Source of the DNA: Edaphochlamys debaryana
Taxonomy: Eukaryota > Chlorophyta > Chlorophyceae > Chlamydomonadales
Direction: 5' to 3'
NCBI GenBank assembly: GCA_016858145.1
Contig: JAEHOE010000044.1
Span: forward strand, 746,501 to 810,500
DNA length: 64,000 bases
The translations under genes were made by a program, and so were the position numbers. Below the pieces are notes generated by a model. That model had not been told where the DNA came from. It saw only the letters and a list, made by a program, of their open reading frames with translations, and did no database searches. This document shows, one piece after another, positions 1-11,234 of this stretch; positions within the stretch are counted from its first letter, which is position 1; each line of letters opens with the position of its first letter.

Positions 1-3000
1 CCGAAACCACCGAAGCCAAAGCCACCAAAGCCAGACGTGCGTCCGGAAGCCCCAGCTGCCAGGGGCTCAACCGTCGCCGCCGGTGCCGGGGCAAACAGGG
101 ATGGCGTTGGCGCCGATGCAGGAATGGCAGCCTGGGAGGCCCCCGGCCAGGAGGGCGTGGCGGTAGGCGTGCGGTCCGTGGCGGCGGCCAGACCGCCCCA
201 GCCGCCGGCGCCGAAGCTGAAGGCGCTGCTCGGGGCCGTAGCGGCGCCGTCAGCAGCGGTGGTGACAGCAGCACCGAGGGCAGGCGTGGCGGGGGAGGCG
301 GCGGAGGGGGAGGCCCCGCCCTCGCTGGCATCCCCTTCGCCGGTGTCGATGCCGTCTGACACTTCTGCGGCCGGGAAGCGGCCCGTGCCGTTCTCCTCGC
401 CCTCCTCCGACTGCTCGCCTTCCTCCTCATCCTCGCCCTCCTCCCCCTCCTCACTGCCGCTGTCGTCCGCACCGAGAAGAGCGAAGGGATTGGAGGGCAG
501 AGCCGGCCGGTCCGGGCTGGCTGCGTATCTCGCTGACGCGGGCCGCTGGGGCGAAGTGGCGCATGCGGGGGACAGCGCCTGCTCCTCCGCATCGCTGTCG
601 CTGCAGAGGTCAAGCTCGCTGCCTCCGCTTTGCCCCTCCTCCTCGGCCTCCTCCATCTCATCCTCCCCCGTCCCCTCGTCATCGTGCTGGTGCAGCACAA
701 ACAGGTTTCGAGGCTGGCGGTCAGCGGGGCTGTCGGGCTCTCCGGCGGCTACCTCGCTGACATCGCTGCCGCCGTCATCCCCGCCAGAGCCGCCAGGGCT
801 TGGCGTGCCGGCGTGTGGAGCAGGGGGCATCGCAATGGCGAGGTGAGAGGGTTCAGCTGGGCTGGCCATGGGCTGGGGCTCCTCGCTGTCCTCGTCCTCC
901 GCGCTCTCCTGCCTGCCCTCGCCCTCCTCGTCGCTGCCCTCGCCCCCGAGCAGGGCAAAGGGGTTGGCGGGCAGCAAGCGGCGTGCGCCGGCTGGGGCTG
1001 CGGGGGACTCCATGGCGGCTGCAGGGAAGGCCTCAGGCTCGAGACAAGGGCTGCCGGAGCCCTCCGTGTCCGAGCCGCTGCCCTCCTGCTCCCCCTCAGA
1101 GGACTCAGCCTCGGAGGCTCCGCCTCCCAAAAGGGTAAACGGGTTGCCGGCAGCGACGGGGCTCGGCTCCTCCTCCTCTTCGCCCTGCTCGCTGCCCTCA
1201 CCCTCCTCCGCCTCGTCCTCCTCCGCCTGCAGCTCCCGCAGCCGCCGCACCTCGGCGTCCAGCCGCGAGCGCAGCCAGTCCCCGCGCGGCCCCGGCTGGT
1301 CCAGCAGCGTGCTCAGCTGCTGCAGGCGGGGGTCGTCGGAGGGCAGCAGGCCCCCCGCGGCCGCCAGCGCGATGCCGGCGAGGGAGGACAGGATGGGGGC
1401 CAGGCTGGCCTTGTCCAGCTCAGCATCCTCAACTTCGCCCTCAGCCTCGTCATCCTCGCCCTCGTCCTCCTCCTCATCCTCGGCTTCGCCCCCGTCCTCG
1501 CTGGTGCTCTGGCTGCGGGCGGGCGAACGGCTGTGTATGGCAGTGTGGACAGAAGGGGCGGAGGCCGAGCGCGGGGAGCAGGGGCCGGCTTCATCCTCGG
1601 TGCTGGCGGCATCGCTACTCTCTGCTGAGGCGCCGTCCCCAAGCAGGGCGAAGGGGTTGGAGGCGGCCGCATGGCCCGACTCGCTGCCCTCCTCGAGCTC
1701 GCTCGCCTCGCCCTCCTCCGCCTCCTCCTCCGCCACGCCCTCCTCATCGCTCGCCTCAGCCTCATCAGCCTCGTCCTCGCCCGCCTCAGACCCGCTGCCG
1801 TTGAGCAGGGCGAAGGGGTTGGAGGGGCCACCACGCCGAACGCCACTGGCCATGCGCCCGTCCTCGCCCTCCGTCTCATCCGCCGACTCTGAGCCGGACT
1901 CGCTGCCCTCCAGAGCGCGCGCGAGGCGGCCGATAGGGGCGGGCCGGGCGCGACCGCGGACTGGAGCTTCCACGGCATGCGCGGAAGGCGATGGCGGGGG
2001 CTGGGGCACGGCGGCACGGACAGGCAGGGTGGCGGCGGGGAGAGCCCCACCGCTGCCGCTGGCGTCACTAGAGTCGGTGGAGAGGATGCGCGGGGACACC
2101 GCCGGGAACCTGGGAAGGCAACAGGACGGCAATTGGTCGGATGCTTATAGGATGCAGAAGGATGAAGGAAGTGGTAACATAAGCACCCCAGGACGAAAGT
2201 GCTCCTCCGTTCACTCGCAATGCCAGTGTGGGTGTGAAAGCTGGAAGCCCTTGCTCTCATAGCCCAGCTGTATGGAAGTCGTGCTCACCTGACTGAGATG
2301 CCTTCGGAGATCATGACCAGCGTCTTGGGCGCTGTGCCGCCGGCCAGAACGCCACCCTCGGCATCCTCCACCTGCCCTGCTGCGACCGCCGGCAGCTCGG
2401 CGCTGCGGACCGGCAGCGCCACGAACAGCCCGCCGGCGCCAGCAGCAGCGGAGGACGCAGCGGCGCCGGGGGCCTGACCCCAGGCGCCTCGCGCCCTGTT
2501 GGTCGGGGGCACGCGCAGTCGGACGCCCACGGGCTGGTCATCGTAGCTGAGGCCCGGGACCCAGGCGCCGGGTGCCCGGGCGCTGGAAGGGCTGCTGCCT
2601 GCCCCGGCCTCCGCATCGCCGTCAGCTGGGGGGTCAGAGTCCTCGCTTCCCGCCTCATCGCCCTCAAAGGCGCCCTGCGCCTCGGGCCCAGCCTCGTTCT
2701 CGTCCTCGTCGTCCATGTCTGACCCCGAGCCCTCGGTGTAGGAGCAGGCGTCAGCCTCGGCCTGCGCCTGGGCCAGGGCCGCCTGCTCCACCGTGATTGC
2801 ACGCCTGAGGCTGGGGTAGAGGTGGACAAGGCGGGGGAGTCAATCGTGAGAACAGAGCCATACACACGGCAGAGCGCCAGCAGACCCGGTGGCCGTATGC
2901 AAAGCCCAACACGCCATTGCCCATAAGAGCAATGCCACTGTGGGCCGCTTACCTGTAGCCTCGCCAAGCCAGCTGGATCCTGGATGCGGCGCTCTCGAGC

Positions 3001-6000
3001 TGTGCTTGCTGCTCTAACGCCGAAGCTTCGGCCTCGGCCTCGGCCTCGGCACGGCGCTGCTGTACCTCGAGGCGTGCGCGGTGCCCCCGCCAGGCAGCCT
3101 GCACCGCCACCGCCGCCTCCTCCTCACGCTCGGCCTGGGCCTGCTCAGCTGCGAGGGCCGCCGCCGCCGCCGCTGCCTCCGCCTCGCGCTCTGCGCGCAG
3201 AGCAGCCGCGTGCTGCCTGCCCCGGCTGCCCCTCCACACGGCTTGCACGGTGACGGCAGCGGCAGCCTCCCGCCGGGCCTGCTCCTCAGCTGCTGCCGCC
3301 GCCGCCCCCACGGCGGCCTGCTCAGCGCGGATGGCGGCGACCTGCCGCCGCGAACACGTGCCGCGCCAAGCCGCCTGGACGGTGACAGCGGCCGCGGCCT
3401 CGCAGCGCGCCTGCTCCTGGGCAGCGGCCGCCGCCGCAGCCCTCTCAGCGCGCAGGACGGCGGCTCGCTGACGGACACGGGACCCACGCCAGGCCGCCTG
3501 CACCACCACTGCTGCAGTGGACTCGCGGCGAGCCTCCTCGGCGGCGGCCTCAGCTGCTGCCCGCTCCGCCCGAAAGGCAGCTGCGTGCTGACGGGCAAGG
3601 GTGCCGCGCCAGGCCGCCTGGACGGTGACGGCGGCCGCCGCCTCACGCCCCGCCCGCTCGGCCGCCGTGGCGGCGGCAGCCGCCGCCGCGCGCTCACAGC
3701 GCAGAGCAGCTGCCTGCTGGCGAGCTTGCGTTCCGCGCCAGGCCGCCTGCACGGTCACCGCCGCCAGCTGCTCCCGTTCACGCTGCCGAGCCGCCTCCTG
3801 CTCCCGCTGCTCAAGCCTCAGCACACGGGTCGAAGCCCGGGCCTTGGAGCCGCGCCAAGCAGTCTGGATGGCGACGGCAGCTGCCTCCTGCTGTGCCTGC
3901 AGCTCCTGCAAGCGCCGGGCCTCCGCCTCGGCCTCTGCCTGGGCTCGCAGCTCCGCCGCTAGCGCCTTTTGTGCCCGGGACCCCCGCCAGGCCGCCTGGA
4001 TACGCACAGCCGCCTGCTCCTCCGCCTCTTGGCGGCGCAGCTCCTCCAGGGCGGCATAAGCGGCTTGCTCCTCCGCCGCTCGGCGCCGCAGCTCTTCAGA
4101 CAGCTGACGCCGCGCGAGGTGGCGCCGCCAGCACGCCTGGATCAGCACTGCTGCTGCGGCCCGGCGCCCCTCGGGCGCCGTTCCCACCGCGGCCGTGGCC
4201 GCGGAAGCGAGCGCGACACGCTGGGCCCGCACGCCCCGCCAGCGTGCCTGGATGACTAGCGCTGCCCGGTGCACGGCCTCGGGTGGGTGCGGCGTGTGCT
4301 GCTGCACGGCCGCAATGCCCACTGCACGGCTGCGCCAGTGCCTCTGAAGGTCTCTGTCTCCGTCAGAGTAAGTGCTGCCGCCGCCACCGCTGCTGGGGCC
4401 ATGGTGGGCGCCGCCGCCGCTGCTGTAGACCCCGCCACGAGCGCCCGACAGCGCTGCAGCGAGAGAGGCGCCAGCAGCAGAGGCAGCAACAGGCTGGCAG
4501 ACGCCGGGCGTCATCAAGAGCGGGGCACTGGGCGTCGCTGCGTCGCGGCCCCACACAGCCACCGCCTCCGAATGCGCGGCCTGGGGTCGCTCGGCAAGCG
4601 CGAACGGTGGTGGTGCGGTAAGGAAGGGGGACTGCTTGCTGCCGGCGTGCCAGCCGCCAAACCCGAACGCGGGCGTCGGCGCTTGGCCCCGGGCCATCGC
4701 CGCGAACGAGACGGTGGGGGCCGGCGTATGGGCCTCTGTGCAGCTGGGGAGCGAGGTGAAGCCGTCGGATGAGGCCGGGTCTGCTGCAGCCTCCGCGTCT
4801 TCCTGCTCGTCCGTGCCGTCTTCGTCATCCTCACCCTCGCCATCATACGAAGCGCTGCCCTCCTCGCCCTCGCCTGCGGCCACGTCCTCATCCGCTTCGT
4901 CGTAGCGGAGGGCAACACGGCCGCCGGCGCTATCGCAGCGCATCTGGCCTGCAGCGGTGGCCACGGCCGAGCGAGCAACGTCGGTTGCTGCCGCAGTGGC
5001 CGCACTGGCAAAGCCGGTCGAGCCCTCGCCATCCTCGGACGCCAGAGTCCAGCGGCGCAGGGGCGTATGGAAGGCGCCGGCAGGCGACACGCCGTCGGAG
5101 CCCGGCATACCGATCCCTGCCCCCGCTGGCGCGGTGCTTCCCACGGCCGTGGCTACGGCAGCGCTGCCAGCGCAGGAGTAGAAGCCAGGGGCTCTGGGCG
5201 CGCCGGTGTGCCAAGGCGGCGTGGCGTCCTCGTCTGTCGCCAGCGGGGTCGCAAGGGAGCCTGCGCCGGCCAGCGTCTGAGCCCGTGCGGTGCCGGATGG
5301 GGTCCGGGCGAGCGAGGCAGCCGCCGCCAGCCCCGCGGCGGCGGCAAGCTCAGGGAGGAATGAGGCGGTGCCGCTGAGCTTAGGCCGCAGAAATGCGGGC
5401 GTGGCGGTGACGCTGCAGGAAGCCATGTCCGGGTTGGCGCCGTGGGTGCCCTGCGGCGCCTGGCGGCGCGCTGCGGGGTTCCAGCTGCCGACGGAGCTGC
5501 TCGGCGACAGAGCCGAGCCTGCTGATGCGGCAGCTGCCAGGGCGGCTGCGGCCGTGGCCTCTGGGGTAGCCTGCGGCCGCTGCACGGCAGCGACACCGGG
5601 CCATGCGCCGGGCGTCACGGCCGGAACGCATGCAGCAGCTGCCGCGGAGGCATCAAGCACGAGGGCCGCTTGCGGGGCAGCACGCGCGAAGGCACTGTGG
5701 GCGACGGTGGCGTCCTCCTCGCCCTCGGTGCTGGGCGAGCCGGCCTGGAAGGCGCTGCTGAACTCCTCCTCCGTGGTCTCCGGAGCCGCGGGCTCCGCCT
5801 CCACGTCTGTACTCCGCGGCGCTGCAGCCGCAGGGGTTTTGTCAAAGCCCGCGCAGGGCCCCGTGGACACTGCCACACTGTTGTGGCGCTCGTCCACCTG
5901 CTGTACGACAGCCGACGAAGGTGTGTGCCCCGCCGCCGCCCGCGTTGCACACTGCGGCCCAGAGCGAGAGGTAGAAACGGAGGCAGGGAGCACGTTGGTG

Positions 6001-9000
6001 TGGCCGAAGTCAGCGGTGATGGCAGCCGCAGCGGTTGAGGCAGCGGCCGGGGCCTCGCGCGGGCGCAGGAGTCACTGCGCAGTGCGGTGCGACGCACACG
6101 GGGCGGCACACGGCTCGCAAGGGGACTGCGGAGCACACCATCTAGCCCTAGCTACAGCCCCTCTAGGTGGAAAGTTGCAGGACGCTGTCAGTGATCCGTA
6201 CCAAGCCCCCTTGGTCCGTCGACCCCCGCGTGCTCACCAAGTCATGCATGTCGGCGCCTGGGGAGGGCGCCGCGGCCTCGCCCTCATCCACGGAGCGAGG
6301 GCTGCGGGAGCGCCACAGTGCCGCCGCTCTCTGCAGCTCCAGCTGTTGCTTGTTGCGCGCCGGCGAGAAGTAGGGGCTGGCGTAGCCCCCGGACGGAGGT
6401 CCAGGAGGCCCCGAGGAGGGGCTGGGCGGGGCGCGGGGGCTGGGGACTGAGAGCCGGGGGGGTGTCGAGTCACCCAGGCGAGCACGGCTGGGCGGCAGGG
6501 TGATGGCTGGCACGGAGGCAAGTGCAAGAGCTGCCGCCCCAGTCAGCAGGAGCGATGGCGGTGGGGGGGCAGGAGCAGGCGCGGAGGCGTGCATGCGCTC
6601 TGGCTCTAGGGTTGGAGCGCTCATGATGGGCTCCACAAGGGCGGGCTGCTTGCCGCCCTCGTGCAGCTGTGGGGCGCTGCACCCAGTGTCGTCGGGGCTG
6701 GGATTGCGTGCGGGCTCGTGGTCGCCATCCTGCAGCCCGGCTGTGGAGAAGTTGGCCGAGCCCGCCAGCGACTGCACGGCAGCAACGCGGCAAAGAGCGG
6801 GAGGTCAGAAGGGTTTGGTGACGACAACACAGGCCCACGAAGGCAAGCGTTCCCTTGGCGTCCTAGCGTCCGCAGGCAAGCTTAGCACTCGGCCTCATAC
6901 CTCAAGTCACAGCCCCACCGCTCACCGGCTGCAGGGTGCGCTCATGGAAGGAAGCCGTGCGGCCAGCGTTTTTCATTCCCAGCGCCTTGTGCCGCCATGC
7001 GATGCCCACGCTGCGCCCAAACTCGCGCCGATACACGGCCGCCGCCTGCTCACCCGCCCCCCCACCCGTCTCCGCTGTCACGGCGGCTGCCGCAACGGCG
7101 GCGGCCTGCTTGGCGACGGCGAGCGGACCCGCCGCCAAGGCCAAGGCAACGCCAGGCCCGGCAGCTCCGGGCGCCGCCGCACCCTTCGCAGTGGTGATGG
7201 ACTGGCGAATGACGCTGGGGGTTTTGAGGCGGCTGAGAATGCCAATCAGATATGCGTCCGAGCCCACCCGGGTGGCGCTGGTGCCAGCGGGTTCCTCCTC
7301 GGGGCCGTCAGCCTCGAGGCCAGGCCTGGAGGGCACAGCCGCGCCCATGCAGGTCGCAGTCGGAGGTGGCGTGGGCTGCACAGGCGGTGGCGCGGGTGCC
7401 GTCGGGGCTCGGGCCAAGGGAGCGGCAGGTGCGGCCGTCCCGTTGGGCAAGGGGTACGCTGGGGCGTTGGCGGAGGTGACGGAGCCATTGCGGCCGCTAG
7501 GCCGGGGCGGCAGCTGGGCGAGCTGCGCGGCTGCGGCACGGAAGCTGAGGCTGGAGGGCGTGCACGCTGGAGGGCCGGCGGAGGGTGCAGCGGACTGCTG
7601 CTTGGCGCCAGGCGTTGAGCGCTGAGGAGGGGGCGCGTCTGAGCCCCAGGACTGCCGCCGGGAGCTGTGGCCCGAGGGCAGTGCTCCTCCCCCGCTATCG
7701 CCAACGGGCGGCGCGGCAGCGCTTCCGCCCATACTCCCAACGCCCGAGCTGTCCGTTGGCCGCCGGGACCCCGGAACGCTGGCCGCGAGCCGCTGAGCCA
7801 CCTGCCCTATCGCTGACCGCTGCACGAGTGCCGCCCACACGTTGCCGCCCTCGCTTGGTTGCTTGGCGGCCGCGCCGGGCTTGCGACCAGGCGCGCCAGC
7901 GGCCGCAGAGTCCAGCTGACCAACAGGCGGCTGCGCCTGGACGGCTGCAGTTGTGACAAGGAGAGCCTCCGCAACAGTGGCTGCGGCTGCGTCGCACTCG
8001 CCCGGCCCGTGGGCAGGCACTCCCGGCTGCTGCTGCTGCTGCTGCTGCCGTCGCAGGGCCGCCAGGGCATTGGGAGCGAAGAGGTCGACCCCGCTGCTGC
8101 CGTGGCGGCCATACGCGAGGTCGGAGCCGTGCACAGCCCGAGCCACCGCCTCTAGCCCGGGGTTAGCCGGAACAGACTGGGACCCCAGAGGCTGGGCGGG
8201 GCCCGGAGGGGCCTGCTTGGGGCCTGGTCCCGCGGAGACCGCAAGCTGCTGCCACTTGGAGGCGACTTGAGGCTGCGGCGGAGGGGCTGCGGAAAGGTAG
8301 TGCGACGGCAGGGTGACCGGCCGGGAAGGCCCCGCAGCGGAGCCTGAGAACTGAGCGGTGCCCGATGCCGCTGGGGCCGGCGGCAGAGCAAAGAACGGCG
8401 CTGTCGTGGCATACAGCGAATCGTCCGGCAGGAGCGGCGCGAGGAAGGGCGGCGGAGCTGACGAGCCCTGCGGTGAGGCGTTGACGGCGCTGGGCTGGGG
8501 CGCGGCGGGGCCGGCGGTACTGCCAAATGCAGCCTGAGGCCCCGAGGGCGCGACGTCCGAATCGCCGCTGGGGACACGGTGGTGCGCGGGCCGCCGAGCG
8601 CCCTGCCCTGCCGGCCCGTCCTGGGCGGCCGCGACTGCCGCGGCCCACAACTGGTGGGCTTGCAGCGGCTGACCCAGGTGCTGGGGCTGCTTGCTGGAGC
8701 GGCCCTGGACGGCAGCCGCCCGGGACTGGAGCAGGCCTGAGCCCGCGGCTGGGGGCTGCAAGGAGCGCGGGTCGAACAGCGTGTGCCGGCTGGCTGCTGC
8801 GGTAGGCCCCGATGGCGCAGCAGTGGCCTGTTGTAGCTGCGCCGTTGACGGCACGTGCCCCCCTGCGGGCTGGGCAGAGCCCCCGCTCGGGCCCTCGTCT
8901 TGGGCGCCCCGCCGGGGCTTGGTGGACAGCAGCCTCTTGAGCGCCTTGCCCAGGCCTTTGGCTTTGCTCTTCTTGTCCTTTTCTGGGGGTTCCACGTCAA

Positions 9001-9875
9001 TGTCGGGATCCTCGCACCACACGTCCGGGTCAGCGGAGGTGTAGTGCCCATGCACCAGCTGCTGCGGAGCGGGTGGGTGCGGCTGCACAGACCACTGCGG
9101 CTGAAGCTGGTGATAGGCCACGTAGGCTGGTCCAGAATCTGGTTGCAGGGCTTGCTTGGAGGGGGACGTAAAGACGTTGGCCGGTGGATAGGGCTTGGCG
9201 AGCGGCACAGGGTATGGGTCCAGGCCGCTGGGGGCGGCCGGGTATGCCGCCCCGGAACGGCTCGACAGCTGCGGAGGCTGTTGTGAGCGGCAGGAGCTGG
9301 GCGCAGAGCCCGGTGGTAGGCTCGGTGGTGGAGGCACTTGGATGCTTAGCTGCCGTTGCATAAGCGAGCCCAGGGCAGTGGGCTGGGGTGCAGGTGCTCC
9401 TGTAATAGGGCAAGCACAGCACGGAGGATGTAGTCAGAGCGCGCCGCACCCGTGGTGCTTTCGCCTGAGATGCCCCTCCCCCTTTACCCCTTCCCTGTTT
9501 CGGCGGCGTGCTCTCACCTACGCCAACCCGCTCTCACCGTGCTGCTGTGCCTCCATGGCCTGCAGTCGTGACCGCAACTCATCCATCTCCCGGGTCAGCG
9601 CCTTGACCTGATCGTCCTTGGCCTGCAGCTCGTCATTTCTGTCCCGTGCAAGAGCCTTCAGTGCATTGTCCTTCTGAATCGCGACTGCGCGGAAGGACTG
9701 TGCGTACGTGCGAGCCTGCTTGTAGAGCCGCGCCGCGTCTTCCTGCTGCCCCTCACTCCGTTGCGCTCCAGCGCCTACAGCGTTAGCAGTGAATGGCGTC
9801 AGTTTGGCCGGTTCAGGAGGCGCTTGGGCGGGGGATGTGGAATGACCGGCCTGCCTCACCTGACGGGGGCGCCAT
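1..9875 (-). CDS. Giant IQ-motif, NPF-repeat scaffold-like protein (3' end beyond window)
   Basis: Seven exons join in phase: 9860-9875 (ATG at 9875), 9538-9774, 6926-9399, 6238-6771, about 5960 (or 5900)-2953, 2289-2810, and 1-2109, which stays open to the window edge. That gives nearly 3,000 residues so far. The order is: a coiled coil (about residues 15-80), a long Pro/Gln/Ala-rich stretch with one Lys-rich patch, an acidic tract, then 11 IQ-type motifs of the form VQAAWRG separated by Ala/Glu/Arg helix (2953-4275). A Ser/Glu/Asp-rich tail follows with five NPF(A/T)LL modules and a Phe-Gly-rich end. IQ motifs normally bind calmodulin or myosin-type light chains, and NPF motifs bind EH domains, so a calmodulin-binding scaffold is the inference. 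Splice junctions follow GT-AG. The acceptor of exon 5 is uncertain because two in-phase AGs exist near 5960 and 5900. I do not recognise a named orthologue. Confidence 0.82.
470..1830 (-). repeat. Five NPF(A/T)LL modules in acidic tail
   Basis: Minus-strand reading gives SNPFALLN (about 1800-1826), SNPFALLG (about 1640-1664), GNPFTLLG (about 1125-1150), ANPFALLG (about 942-967) and SNPFALLG (about 474-498). After most copies comes a Gly/Ser/Glu/Asp-rich run. The spacing is irregular (about 160 to 520 bp), so this is a repeated motif rather than a strict tandem array. Confidence 0.85.
2953..4275 (-). repeat. Tandem IQ-motif repeat block (11 copies)
   Basis: Eleven units spaced by roughly 75-130 bp each encode an IQ-like core (IQARWRG, IQAAWRG, VQAAWRG, VQAVWRG, IQLAWRG) followed by a basic pair and an Ala/Glu-rich linker. 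Copies 5-10 are most alike and look recently expanded; the first two and the last are more divergent. The last motif is split by an intron after WRGY. Confidence 0.9.
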
Positions 9876-11234
9876 AGCGCTCAAGCGACGATATGATACG
9901 CTTGTGTCACTAGTAGCGCTGCAATTGGCAGCGACCGGACGCGGTCAACGACATTTCCTGCTTCAGCCTCAAGCGAAGGCTACCGCGAAAATCAAGTATG
10001 GCTGATACGTTGTGTGTGTGTGTGTGGGAGCAGTGCTCTGGAGAAGGTTAATGCAGCTCTGCACAGCTGTCGCAGCTTGTGTTGACCGTCACGGACCGTG
10101 CGGTGCATGCCAGGCCGGCCCCGGTCACCCGGTGGCCCCGGCGGCCCGGCAGTCCCGCACACGGCCGTGGCCAAGTGACTTGGCCGCAGCAGGCGATAGA
10201 ATCCTCTCTAGGCCATTAAACGTCAGGGCTCAGGAGTTTGACGAGGTCGAGGCTGGTGGTGTGGCCTTGAGGTGGAAGCGTGGCGCAGGCGGAGAGGGGC
10301 AGAGCAGGACGGAGCCAGCACCGTGCACCGTGTCAGGGTGACCCGACTGAACCCTAGTGACAGCATTGGACGCCTGGACGGACAGTCTCAGCACAGGACA
10401 CAGGGGCCGCGTCAAAGCGCCCAGGGGCATTGTGGGCCAGTCAATGCACATACCGGTATCTGTCTCTTACAAGTCGTCTCTCACAATCACCCACGGTGCT
10501 CTGCAGGCGCCCACACGCTGCAACACCGCCAGCTCTTTGACGTGGACCCCAACTATAGCTTTCCTGCCCCACTTGCTCCAAGCCCACGACACCCCAGGTT
10601 ATCAAGCACGCCCGTCCCAGTCTGCCATATGACCGCCTGTGCCCCGCATGCCCTGCTTCACCCTAGGAGCTTCACCCTGCGTGGCTTATCACGTGCATCC
10701 AGCGTCGTAGGAAACGCTAGATTGCCGCACTGCTTCCTTATATGACCTTGCGCGGAGCCAATATGCGCCTCCCGTCCCAGCGCACCATGCATGAAGAAGA
10801 CCCACAGATCCTTTATGTGCGCCGTCCACAAGCAGCGCCTCAATACCCATGACAGCGCCCGTTCCCCGTATCAGGGCCCCCATCAATACAGCCACAATCC
10901 CCAGCGCACACGTACTTGCCGAACCACTCCGTTCAGCCTACTCCTGCCTAAGCGGTGCTGCGAAACGTCTTCCAGTAAACAGCGCGCGCTGCCCTGTGGG
11001 CACCCAAGTGCCAGCCTTTCAGCCTTGGCACCTGTGCCCAGTCTGTACTCCACTGCCACGCACAGCTTCACTGCGCCCTTGCAGCGCTTCATCGCCGCGG
11101 ACGGACTGCACGCCCGGGCGCCGAGGGCTACCAGAAGCCCAAGGCAGCCGCGCCGTCCGCCCTCTCCCTCTGCCGCCTCACAATCTTCCGACCCACCGAC
11201 CCTCCTCTCCCACTCCACTGCCCTGTCGCGCCGC
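9876..11234. other. Intergenic: IQ-gene 5' region and MLF 3' region
   Basis: No reading frame here shows a recognisable domain or splice-joined structure. It should hold the promoter of the minus-strand IQ gene (right of 9875) and the 3' UTR of the MLF gene (left of 11235). A short GT run lies at about 10011-10026. Confidence 0.6.
10467..10471 (-). terminator. Candidate TGTAA poly(A) signal for the MLF gene
   Basis: The minus strand reads TGTAA, the common volvocine polyadenylation signal, about 765 nt beyond the MLF stop codon. It is a five-base match, so support is positional only. Confidence 0.35.

Noticed and set aside
868..2262. Plus-strand Ser-rich ORF of 464 codons
   Set aside because: It is the antisense of the acidic, NPF-containing minus-strand exon that is continuous with the IQ exons through good splice sites.
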